This document shows, one piece after another, positions 34,301 to 45,600 of a DNA stretch of 64,000 bases. Under the pieces are notes generated by a model. The model saw only the letters and a list, made by a program, of their open reading frames with translations, was not told the DNA's origin and did no database searches. How positions within the stretch are numbered: the first letter of the stretch is position 1; the number at the start of each line of letters is the position of its first letter. The position numbers were made by a program, and so were the translations under genes. The DNA is from Tetranychus cinnabarinus (Eukaryota; Arthropoda; Arachnida; Trombidiformes; Tetranychidae), in the NCBI GenBank assembly GCA_022266195.1, contig WHVY01000001.1, forward strand, positions 10,850,001 through 10,914,000, read 5' to 3'.

Positions 34301-36281
34301 TGTTGACCGGTTGTTCATGATGAAAGGTAAGCTCTAAATAATGTTGAATGTCTTCCCAATCTCGCTCTTTCTTTGATTATTGAGTAGCTTCAATTGAAAT
34401 GTGTCAAACGTTGAGACAATTTTAGTAGCTAACAGTCAAATCTCATCAAATGTTACTACAGTTGAAAGCACAGCGACGCTATTCAATTCGATTCCATCAA
34501 TATTTAAAACGACCGTCTAATAAATAACCAGAAAGATGGAAAGCAAAAGGTACCATTAGCATTAAATTGTACAAAAATTCAATGAAATCAAAACAGGACT
34601 TTTCATCGAGATCCAAACGATGAGCTGTTGTTACATAAGAGAGTCACTGATACATAAATAGAGCAAAATAAATCCAACGAAGGCGACAACACACATTAGG
34701 TATGAATTAGTAGTCAATGAATAAACAAATTATATCAAATAAAAAACGGTGAATTGCTAATTAGCCAAAAGACGGTAAAATTAATAAAATTGAATACCGT
34801 AGCTAGTGAACGTTAGCTGACTAGCGAGCCACATATTAGTGAGTCCAGCCATTGAGTAAACAGCGCAGTGAGCTAGCGACTAATCTCTATCTAAGCAACT
34901 AAAGGGCCTCTAAAAAAGGTTAAAATAAAAATCAATAAGAAATTAAAAAGAAACGAAAAAAAGGAAAAAGTATCAAAATAAATCAATTTTGCTCGAAAAT
35001 TGATCAAGCTTAGCCATTTCTTGCATTTTATTCACTAAGGACTATTCACTCACTCGCTTTAGTCAACTAAGTGAACCCGAATCTGCTAACTTCATTTTTT
35101 AGTGACGACGTGACTCTGGGCTAACTACTGTTAGTAAAAATTAAATTAATGGGTTTAAAAAATGTTTAAATGACGGACTTTTAATAACAGGAAAATACAG
35201 ATTGTAAAGAAAGTTTTGGCGAAGGCGGGACTCAAAGGTGCGTATGGAAGAGCGGTTGTTTTGAAATCATCGTCTGATACACATTAACAAAGCTAAAAGG
35301 ATCTCTGCGCAATGAAATGGGCTGAGCTTACCTTCCAAAAGTTTCTTTACACCTGTATAGTAATGCCATCTAAATTTATTACAATTACCTTTGAACAATT
35401 ATTGAGTGGAATGATGCAAATTTGATACATTATTGCGTTGTTTTTTTGCAACTGAGTTTCTGTTTTCTTGAGCTTTCAATAGCAATTAGTTGAGCAATCC
35501 GACTTACAATTATCTTTAATGATTTAGAGGAACAAACAATCCGTTAATCTATTTAAACAGTAATTGAACTTCAAACTCACAAGTTTGTCAGTCTGGTTAA
35601 TCAAAAGTATTTAGAAAGCGTAACTCTAACGTTTCCAATCATAATTGTTGGTACATCAATCTGAAATGGATTATGTTTCTGGTTTGATCCATGGCGAATG
35701 GTTAACTGTTAGCTAAATCTAGAAGTGTGATTATTTAACTAACAGTTAGATACAGCAACGAGCAAAGTTAAAAAATCATCTTAATATTGAAATGCAACAA
35801 AAATATTGATGTTTTATTGAGCCGAATTTAGTTTACATTTTTTCTCATTGAATGTAATTAAGAAACGGTTTGTGAGTCACATTGTGATCTAATAAAATCA
35901 CCATTTTCACCTTGAAAAAGCAACTCACAAAATGTCAGTAAGAGAAGCCAATTTTGAATTTCATTCACAAACTCGAAATGGCAACAGAGAAACTGAAATC
36001 ACATTGACAAATAGTTTCACCTTCTTCAAAGCAATTTAATGGTTTAGCCAAGTTTATTAAGAAAAAATTGAAACTGATACAATTGTACGATCTAAACAAA
36101 GATAATTAGATGAAAAATCAATCAATAATTGAGCAAACAATTGGTAAACAAAAAAACAAAGGTTTTGTGAACAAAGGCATTCATTATCCTAAACCTCTAG
36201 GTGGCACTGATATTAGTTTAGCCAATTGTCAAAGCAACAAGTGATTTATATGCATTCATTTTAAAATTTGGCTCGTTTAAT
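31363..36281. other. No supported gene; upstream of membrane/LC8 gene and downstream of Mad
   Basis: AT-rich, with ATG/TGA-rich microsatellite-like patches (near 32340 and 33500) and no exon-like frames. Around 34800-35130 the motifs tagctgactagcgag, gagctagcgactaatc and similar recur in degenerate form on a higher-GC background, origin unknown. The frame at 31700-31888 has no supporting feature. Confidence 0.4.
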
Positions 36282-37982
36282 TTAGGAAACTGAGGAAATT
36301 TGGCCCAGTGGTGGTTTAAGTTGCGTTAGTACTTGGTCAAGCCATTGGAGTGGTCCGTGAAGATGAATTTCAATCCAGGAAGGAGTTGATGTAACATCAG
36401 TTCGATGATATTCAGCTCCCCATCCCTTAACGAAACTCATTCTGATTGTACACATCTTAGTCAATTCGTAAACCTTCTCATATCCGTACTGAACATCTCT
36501 ATTCAATAAATGTGCAAATACAGAATTGTCAAAGATCTTTAAGGAACATGATGGAGGGATTTTTATGACAGTCGTAGGAAGGAAACCGTTTGCAAAATTA
36601 CAGTTACGGCTTTGGATGAAGATGGGTGCATCACTCTGACAAATGGCGAAAACTTTTCCCTGTTCGTACACAAGTTTAACACCTTTTCCTATGTGTTTTC
36701 TAGTTTGTTCAATTGTCGAGTTACGGTTAACATTTGACAAAGATCCTAGACAGAAACGATTGGGCGAGGAAGGGTTGGTGAAACCATCGATTGTAACATA
36801 ACTATCAGTTGCCAGAAACACTTCACCGACTCTAGTGTTTAATTCATAATAACAAATTTTGCACCAAGAATCTGGTTCTGAGTGCTGAACTAGCGATGCA
36901 TTGAATGGAGCATCCGAGGTGTCCATCTGATTGGCATCGTTTTGATTGCGATTCTCGTCCTGTGGACTGTAACCTGGAGGTGGTGTCTCTGCCATTGGAA
37001 GATGTGGAGAGCTAGGTCCATAAGGGCTTGACATATTGGATGCGAGGGAGGACGGGCTAAAGGTATGCTGAAGATTCAAAATTTCATTTGAAACGTCATT
37101 GAAAACGAATGAGTTATCAGTATTGTTATTGGTGATAGCATGATTATTTAATAATCGTCCTGATGGTGGGCCTTGTCTAACCGAAGATAAATCAAATTGT
37201 TGTTGCTGATGATATTGTGGAGCTTGATGATATTGTTGAGTTTGATGGTATTGTGGAGCTTGATGGATGCTATGCTGTGAAAGGTGAGGTGCACCAGGAA
37301 AAATCGATGAATTAGATGAAGGGCTTATTGGTGAACCGAGTGGATTTCCAAGTAAACTTGCATCAAGATTACCATTATTTGCACTACTTAAATGGTTACT
37401 TGTATCATTGAAAACAGAGTTATTATCATTAAGGTTATTATTATTATTATTATTATTGATATTATTGATAGCATTGATATTATTATCATTAAGGATGTTA
37501 CTATTATTCAATGAAGTGGATGATTGTAAATGACCAGGCGGGTAATCACTAAACCTAGGAACCAAGACAGGAGGTAAAATTGGTGTCTCCACTCTTTTGT
37601 AATGGTACGGGTTAACACAGACATGGGGTTGTTTGGCAGAGAAAGGAAATTCACAAATTTCCAAAGGTTTAAGTTCATGGTGAGACTGTAAATCAGGCCA
37701 TCTCCAGACACGACAATAAATTACATGAGGTAACCCTTTACGATGGGAAACTTGTAAACGACCATCAAGTGATCGCGGGATAGTTACACATTTTGACGGT
37801 TCCCCTGGATAGGTGAGAGCTTTCTGCAGTTCTTCAATGGCACCTTTTTTCTTTTTCAACTTTTTAACCAACGAGTCAATTGCTTTGCTAGCCCATTTTT
37901 CATCTTCATCACCTTGTTTCCAACCAAGAAGTTTTTTCACTGAAGGATTGGTAAAACTAAATAAACTGTTGAACGATGACAT
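36282..37982 (-). CDS. Mad: Receptor-regulated SMAD of the BMP branch (Mad / SMAD1/5-like)
   Basis: A single uninterrupted frame of 566 residues. The MH1 domain (about 10-140) has KKLKKKKGAIEELQKAL, the DNA-contacting hairpin RSLDGRLQVSHRKGLPHVIY and the zinc-site residues. The linker is long, with poly-Asn and Gln/His-rich runs and a PPGY motif suited to WW-domain ligases such as Smurf. The MH2 domain (about 370-566) starts WCKICYYELNTRVGEVF. Its L3-loop region GWGAEYHRTDVTSTPSW identifies the BMP-type R-SMAD, and the C-terminus is SSVS, the type I receptor phosphorylation tail. On phosphorylation it would pair with the co-SMAD and enter the nucleus. Unusually, the coding region has no introns. 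Confidence 0.95.
   Translation of the reverse strand: MSSFNSLFSFTNPSVKKLLGWKQGDEDEKWASKAIDSLVKKLKKKKGAIEELQKALTYPGEPSKCVTIPRSLDGRLQVSHRKGLPHVIYCRVWRWPDLQSHHELKPLEICEFPFSAKQPHVCVNPYHYKRVETPILPPVLVPRFSDYPPGHLQSSTSLNNSNILNDNNINAINNINNNNNNNNLNDNNSVFNDTSNHLSSANNGNLDASLLGNPLGSPISPSSNSSIFPGAPHLSQHSIHQAPQYHQTQQYHQAPQYHQQQQFDLSSVRQGPPSGRLLNNHAITNNNTDNSFVFNDVSNEILNLQHTFSPSSLASNMSSPYGPSSPHLPMAETPPPGYSPQDENRNQNDANQMDTSDAPFNASLVQHSEPDSWCKICYYELNTRVGEVFLATDSYVTIDGFTNPSSPNRFCLGSLSNVNRNSTIEQTRKHIGKGVKLVYEQGKVFAICQSDAPIFIQSRNCNFANGFLPTTVIKIPPSCSLKIFDNSVFAHLLNRDVQYGYEKVYELTKMCTIRMSFVKGWGAEYHRTDVTSTPSWIEIHLHGPLQWLDQVLTQLKPPLGQISSVS
37440..37500. repeat. TTA/ATT trinucleotide repeats in the Mad linker
   Basis: Runs of ttattattattattatt encode the poly-Asn tract of the Mad linker on the minus strand. 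They are likely variable in length. Confidence 0.8.
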
Positions 37983-38282
37983 AATAATATGAAAGAAATA
38001 GTAACGATAGAATTGAGAGAAGATTCAGAAGGAGGGAGAGAAAGAGAGAGAGGATAGAGAGTAAGTGAGGCAGAGTAAAAGAGAGAGAGAGTAAACAGGC
38101 AAGAGATTGCTAAAAGTACTTGACTAAAACATGGCGGATTTTTACAGTGTTGCCAGAGTTTGCCAAAGAGAGCTTCAAGAAAATGTTTCGATGAATCGAG
38201 ATAGAAGGAAGAAACAACCTAGGATAACATAGATGGCAGGGCCATCTACATGACAGTATTTCCGGGTACCGCCATGTTTAAG

Positions 38283-38870
38283 TCATGTTGTTGTCGATGA
38301 GGAGGATAATTTGTCAGATAGGTAAACATCAACTTTACTCTCTATCCTCTGCTTTCTCGGAGATTTGACTAGATTATCTGTAAATTGAGGGATTAAATGG
38401 GAATCGTGTCGGTACGTATCAAGGGTAATCTCAACATTTTTCAAATCTTTGGTCAACTTTGAAAGAGTCATGGAAACTTGTTGAACCATCTTTTGAGATT
38501 TAATCAACTGCTGGGAAAGTGAATCTATCTCTTTGGTTGCATTCAAGTATGGTTGGCAGGCCAAGTTTACCAGTTCTTCTCGAAGAGCTTCATTCTTTTC
38601 CCTCAATTTTCTATGTAACAGTGTATCATATGATGATGAAACAGGTGAAGATGGCAAGGATTCATTCTTGATGGGAAATACTTTAGGTTGAGTATCAGTT
38701 AACTGTCCATTTGAAGGTTTAATACGAGGATAATCAGGACTTGGTGAAGGGGGAGTTTCTGGTCGACCATTATATTCATCAAATTGGCTTTCAATGGTGT
38801 GAGAATCAATCTCATCATTTTCTTCTTCCTCTGATTCAGGTGCTTCACCCATTACCACGACTGCTGTCAT
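38283..38870 (-). CDS. BLOC1S3-like protein (biogenesis of lysosome-related organelles)
   Basis: An intronless 195-residue frame. The N-terminal half is acidic and Pro/Ser-rich (SEEEENDEIDS; RPETPPSPSPDYPR). The C-terminal half is a helical coiled coil that follows the pattern of human BLOC1S3: LLHRKLREKNEALREELVNL, then a Tyr-containing turn, SLSQQLIKSQKMVQQVSMTL and LKNVEITLDTYR, closing with LIPQF. BLOC1S3 is a subunit of BLOC-1, which sorts cargo to lysosome-related organelles. The match was made by pattern from memory, so confidence is moderate. Another small coiled-coil subunit of BLOC-1 or BORC is possible. Its 3' end lies 300 bp upstream of the Mad start, on the same strand. Confidence 0.55.
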   Translation of the reverse strand: MTAVVVMGEAPESEEEENDEIDSHTIESQFDEYNGRPETPPSPSPDYPRIKPSNGQLTDTQPKVFPIKNESLPSSPVSSSYDTLLHRKLREKNEALREELVNLACQPYLNATKEIDSLSQQLIKSQKMVQQVSMTLSKLTKDLKNVEITLDTYRHDSHLIPQFTDNLVKSPRKQRIESKVDVYLSDKLSSSSTTT

Positions 38871-39064
38871 CTTGTATTAAATACCAAAAAATCCAGAATA
38901 AACCACAGGTTGATGCAAAGAGATTCTATCCAATTAAATTGCGACAAAATAGTTACATTTAGACACTAAAAAAACATCAACAAAGAAAACACAAACCAGG
39001 TAACATTAATTTAATGCATCTGTCAAGTTGGCTCTCAAGCTTTACCATCAATATCTAAACCAGC

Positions 39065-39106
39065 AGATGGCGGCAACAAACAAAGAGATTAATATTAATA
39101 TCGATA
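39065..39106. promoter_or_regulatory. YY1-like AGATGGCGGC and DRE-like TATCGATA
   Basis: AGATGGCGGC (39065-39074) and TATCGATA (39099-39106) lie about 200 bp upstream of the BLOC1S3-like start and 570 bp upstream of fringe, which is transcribed in the other direction. Both resemble elements of housekeeping promoters in insects and vertebrates. Binding here is inferred. Confidence 0.45.
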
Positions 39107-39677
39107 GAATCGTACTTTTAATTGTAAACTTTTGCTGAAAATTATCAAAAAAAAGTCAAATCAAATCGAACGAAAACAAACGAAATAAAAAAATCGAAAG
39201 AATGACAAAAAATAAAGACTCTACTTACGTCCCTTTGGCTGCTTACATCAAGCACTTTATTAGATGATGAAATGGTCTAAATCATAACCATAAGAAAATA
39301 ACTGAAAATTAATCACCAATCAATTATTGAAGACTTCAAGAATTTCCATTAATCACCAGGGAACATTGGATGCATAAATTGTTATTAATTACAGTTAAAG
39401 TAAACATTGTCTTCAGACGAGTATTATGTAAATGATTAATCTGGTTAGCATTAATTTCGGTAGACAGATGTTGGTTAGCATTCAATTTGCTAGATGGCAT
39501 TAGTTCTTCTTTGGATTCTTCGCTTCAACTTTGACAAGTTTCTCACTAAACTCACTTTTTTCGTTCGTCTTTAGTTAGTTGTTGTGGGAATTTTATTAAG
39601 CTTACTAAATAGCTATGTGTTACCCTTAATGTTTGTTGTTTTTTTATTTTGATCGATGCGTCTTTTAATGCATCATC

Positions 39678-42600
39678 ATGTTAATATCCAAGTTTACATC
39701 AATTTGTTTAACCTTTCTCATTGTTTTGACCCTTTTATCTAACCATGTTAGTGGGAAAAAACGGTTAAAAGACATTTTCCTCAGTGTTAAGACGACCCAA
39801 TCTAACCATCGGACAAGACTTGCAATTATATTGAAAACATGGTTTAAACAAGCACCAGAGGATACGTATTTTTTCACCGATCAAAAGGACGATGAGTTTA
39901 ACCGGTTAACCAATGGACACCTTATTAAAACCAATTGTTCCGCATCACACCATCGGACTGCTTTGTGTTGTAAAATGTCTGCCGAATTTGATACTTTTCT
40001 TGCAACATCTAAAAAATGGTTTTGCCATTTTGATGATGACAATTACGTTCATGTACCTAGTCTGGTTAAACATTTATCTCGTTACTCACCAAATAAACCT
40101 TGGTACTTAGGTAAACCAAGTACCCTTTCACCTTTGGTAATACTCAATCCAGATGATCAATCGTCCAAGATATCATTTTGGTTTGCCACTGGAGGTGCAG
40201 GTTTCTGTATTAGTCGTGCCTTGGCCAATAAAATGGCTCCATTTGCCAGTAAAGGTAAATTTATGCAAATGGGTGAAAAAATTAGACTACCTGATGATGT
40301 TACCATTGGTTACATTATTGAACACTTGCTTTCCATTAATTTAACTGTTGTTGATACATTCCATTCTCATTTGGAACCCATGAATCTCTTTCCAAGTAAA
40401 ACCTTAAAAGATCAGGTAATTATTTCGCATTTTTTTCTATTTAATTAATATTCTGTTCTGTTTCACCTCACTCTTTAACTTGATTTTCGGTGCATTTTTT
40501 TCTACCTTAATTCATTCTCTCTTAATATTTCATTTATTGATACGAACCTGTTCTGATTAGTTGCTAATGATTGGCATCTTGTTTACTCACTTTATGATCC
40601 TCATCTTTAACTTTTCTTTCCCTACCTTATATCCACAATAATTATCAGAAAGCAAAAAAAAAATATTTGCCCGCAAGTGACAGTCAAGCAGGCAAGTCTT
40701 GCAAGTAAACATTTTATTTGATCCCATTAGAGACTAAAAAACAGATTCAATTAAATCTTAAAAGCGGATCGTCTGTTCTTGTGCTCTTAAATCCCCTTTA
40801 AGCTACTCATAATCGTTCACTTTTCTGGTCTTTTGTTTTATCGCCTTTTCGCCTTAATCCATCTCGCGATTATTGAAGATTGTCAAGACGGAAAAGGGCG
40901 GTTAAATCAAAGTGTACACATTGAACATTCATCCATTACTCACTTCTTGAGATCAACTAAACCCCTAAAAATTAACCATAAAAATATCCATTTATCTCAT
41001 TTCATCTTAATTCCAATTACTAATTGCTTATTGTGTTTCCTTTTCCATTGCTTACCATTGTTAGTAAAGCTTTCAGTTGTCTTTGCATTATTATTTCAGC
41101 TTAACAATTTTTTCTTGAACAAAATTTGCTCACATTACTGGATTATCATGATTTAGAAACAAAAACCAACTTTTAATCTATTGAAATTGTAATTGATGAA
41201 ACAAGGAAGATGAGACACAGACAAAGACCAAAACAACAACAAGTAAGAGAGGGAAAAACAAAAGGTCAGCCGAGGTTACCAAAGATGAAAGTTAACATTA
41301 TTTTTGATCCATTAAGGATGTTCAATGATGAGTTAAACTAGCTATGATAATGCATTGGAAAAAAAACATGAAGAAGAATAAGAAAAAAATAACTAAACTT
41401 TCTCATTCTTTTGCTCATTTTTACCCTTCAATTGCAATCTTAATAGAGTTTTGCTCTTTTCTCTTCACTCACCTTCAAGATAAATACATGTTTTACACTA
41501 TTGATTGGTGGTAAAAGGTAAAAAAAGAAATGAATGAAGGTTCATCATCTTTATCATCACATCATCTCGATCATCTTGATGTTGAAGCTTCTCATTTACC
41601 TTTATTTCATCTTTCAATCTTTGTGTAAAGGCAACTTTGCCCCTGGATCACGCCAAAGCCCCGGGCCAAGGTTTCTTACCTTTCACTAGTCCTAGCAAAT
41701 GCAATCCTCTATTCATCATCATCATTACCCACAGTTGCTAGAGAGACTTGTAGACATGAAAAAACTAAACTTACCTACTGAGAGGTTAAGTTCAATGGTT
41801 ATAGTTTTGAATACACTTTTGTACATATTTACAGGCAAAGTTACCAAGTTACCTTGTAGGCCGAAGGTTAAATCAATAGGTAACATCATTGTTAACTTAC
41901 ATTTTTCTTTCCACCCAACAACACTGACCAGTTATTACCTAACACAGCAAAGGCTACTTATTGTTGTTTACCTCCCCGTTGATTTTTATCATGTCTTTAC
42001 TCATTTCACTCATCTTACATTTAAATCATCATCACTGTTCATTTTGTTTAAAATTAATCCTCACAGTAAGTTTCTAGAGATTGCAATGTACTTTCATGTT
42101 CAACTTGGGCGGAAAGAAACATAATTCATCAGATTACTGAATCTTCTAGTCATCGTATTTGATTAAAATGTTCAATTATTTTTCACTTCAACATTGGTTT
42201 CCAAAAATGATGGGAACAAAATGAGGAAAGTTGATGATTTCATCTAATCACTCTGTTGATCACCAAACAAACCTGTTTCAAAAATGATTCCAGTCTTGAA
42301 ATCAAACTGATACATTTTGATCAATTTGGTTCATTGATTAGAGTCAAATTGATTTGAAACATTTTCCCACTTGAAATTCCCTATCATGTGAACATTAACC
42401 TTTACTTCTTGCCACCAACTCGCCAAAAATAGTATCAAAGTTAACACCAAAATTAGTGTAATGCCAAACTTTGTTTCCGCAGATTAGTTCAAGCAATTGT
42501 TGAACAATATCAACATTATTGTTGCAATTGATGATTGACAGCAATTTAATTTTTGCCAATTATTTACCAGATTATTCAATCATTCTCATCATCTCATGAA

Positions 42601-45600
42601 AAATTGTAAACTTGTTGCCTTACAAGCTTCAATTGTTGTTGACAGTTTTGTTGAAACTTTGCTCATGATAATCACCAGATTCCCTTGCCCAACCAACCAT
42701 AGTTAATAACCTCGAATTTGTTTATCGCAATTACAATTGATTTAAACCTTTAATCAATTGCAAGTAAATTGTAAATCACAGAGAATCTCTTCAATCTTGA
42801 GATCTTAATGATAATTTAATTAAACGATGCCAAAGTCTAAAAGCTTGATCCATCAATTATCATCTTTTTCATCAATCTTTAGTTTAAAACTGCAATTTGA
42901 GACTATTTACTTGTGCCGTAAGGCAAAAGAAAAGATCTTCAGAACACTTCTGATGAACTTACGATAAAAATAAATCTTCAGAGTTGGACAGGTTTACCTT
43001 AAAATTGCGATTTATCCATTAATTTACCTGAATTTAAAAGTTAAACTGACATGAAACTTGAATCTTATCTCACTTTCAAGATACAATGAACGTAAATCCA
43101 AGCTTCTTGAATCTTGTAATAATCAAAGTCCTGATTCCTTCAACTAATGATGTTAATGTTAACTGATTGTCGATCAATTTTTTGACTTAATTGCCAAGTC
43201 TATCACTAAGTGACTCGTAATTAAATATCGACTTATTGTTTCCATTGAAATTTCCGGTTTCAATGTTTCAAATTTTCCCATCAATGTATAACATCTTCTA
43301 ATGATTTATCGATAAACAATAAGTTATTGATAAAAACGGTTCAAGAAAATCAGTTTCGGTTTCCGGTTTCTCTGTTCAGTAAACGTTGAAAAAACAAAAC
43401 ATGAACAATAACAAAATTCCCAGGCTCAGAGGTTCTTAATATATATCAATGGATGGATTAAGTGAAGAAGAAAATGTTGACTGAACATAACATGATGAAC
43501 CTTTTTATCCTTCTAATGATGATAATAACCATTTGCTATTGATGGTGATGATTACGTTGGTTATTACAATGATGATTGACATGGTGAATCAATGGAAAGA
43601 TGAAATTTGGCCAAAAATGATTGTTACAAATGTTTCAATTGTTATAACTTGTTGAAGAATTGTCAGAGCGTCAAAAGATGAAATTCATCATTTCTTCAGA
43701 ATCATGATCATCTTCATCATTTTCAACCTTTATCTTTACCTTTTCATCATCTTGTCAATTCAATTGTTATCAGCTTTTGTTGTCAATCCAAGAAAATCTT
43801 TTCAATCTTTCAAAATTGAGAAAAATTCTAGTTGAAAGGTTTTCCATTCATTATCATGATTGCAATTACTGTTCATCATTTGAATGTCATGTTAGTCTCT
43901 CATTATCTTGATTATCAAGTTTCATCCCTTTCCTGGCTTTTTCAATCAAATGACCTGAAAATGGAAGAAGAAAAAATTGAACCAAGAAAATGTCTCGACT
44001 TCATCAGTTCCAAGTAACTGGTTAATCGAGCGTCACAATCAGCTCACTGAATCATTGAAGCCTTTTCATGTTAATTGTGATCAAGTTAATCTGATGAAAA
44101 AGCGAGACAAAAGGACGTGTTTACAATGATTCAGATTAACTAATTAATTCTGATGCTAAATTGATATTGTTGTTCATCTTGTAATTGATTTTGTCAGCAA
44201 TTGCAATTGTATGAAAGTGATTATATCGTTTAATTTACCTGAAACAAAAACATTGGTTAATTAATTTCAACTTGATTGATTGCAAACGAGTAAATGAACA
44301 GCAACAAAACGATTAACAAAAGCAAAAAACAGAATCACAGTTATGCAGTTGTTGCACTTGCATAATTTAAACTCAATTAACTTTCAAAAGCAATTCATTT
44401 TCACTTTGCCACTTACCATGTCCAACCTTGCATTTTTTGACCACTAATCGTCCATAATCTTTTCTCTGCAAGAAAATGTTTTTTCAAGTTACTCGATAAC
44501 CTTTTTCTCGCTTCCCTGCCCATCATTATCACCATCCTCATCTCAACATCAACATTATTATCAAGTGACGGTTATGTACTTTGTCCATTGACATAGTCTG
44601 TGTACCTCACATAGATGCCTGTTTTCATATCAATTGAACCTGTTTTTTTATCCTGCCTTTGCCAAATTGTTTGCCCACTTTTTGCTTGACTTTTTTTTTA
44701 TTGCGGAAAAAAAGCCAAAATTATTATTGAACAAGCACGGGCCAAAATGTAGAGGCAAAAATACCAAAGAAAAAGTGAGAAGAGGTGAAGATTTTTGCTC
44801 TCTCTTCTCCTCTCTTTTGAGGTCCAAGGAGGAGCAACAAGTTTCTTAAGGGATAGTCTAAGATGCTTTCGGGCATCTGGCTATCGAAGAGCAGATGTGT
44901 GTGCCTTAAGTGAGACTGTAAGATGAACAAAGATGAAGATGATGACCCTGGTTGTTATTATCACTCTCACTGCTCTGTTTCTCTCTGATACCGTTTTCAA
45001 TTTGAAAGGCAAAGTTGGAGAGGAGCATAAATGGTTAAAGAAAGTACTTGTTCATCTTGAATGATGTAAATGATGAAAATGATGAAAAGTCAATGTTCTT
45101 GGCGAACTGATAAAACAATGATGAAGAGCAGATATTTCAAGTTGTTTAAACACTTAACAATACTTATACAAGAAGCCAAAAGATTTGAAAAGTTGCAAAA
45201 TGTAAATGATAAAATTGAATATTGGTCATTATTTTTGATGCTCCTTTAAATGATTACCATTTGCAAAGAAAATGAATAACTTGGAAAAGGAAATGAGAAG
45301 ATGATTAGTTTTCCATTTAACACACAAGTATCCATTATGAACATGAATTTTTTAACCTTCAGGGGTTGAGAGAAAAAAAAAGAAGTCAAAAATTTGCTGA
45401 TGAATATTTTTACCTTTTCTTTGGAAATAACATTTTGCCTTTTCATTAGTCTTTCCCAATTTATCTTGTTTACCTTAACATAAACGTGATTCAAATGTAT
45501 CTTTACCTTTGACCATCCTTTCATGATAACTTACCTTTTGTCTGTTTCCATCCCTTAATCATACAAGTAAATGTTAATCACGATTTAGATCATGTTCTCA

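Noticed and set aside
41699..42124. 141-codon ORF inside the fringe intron
   Set aside because: No domain, biased composition, and no acceptor or donor consistent with an exon.
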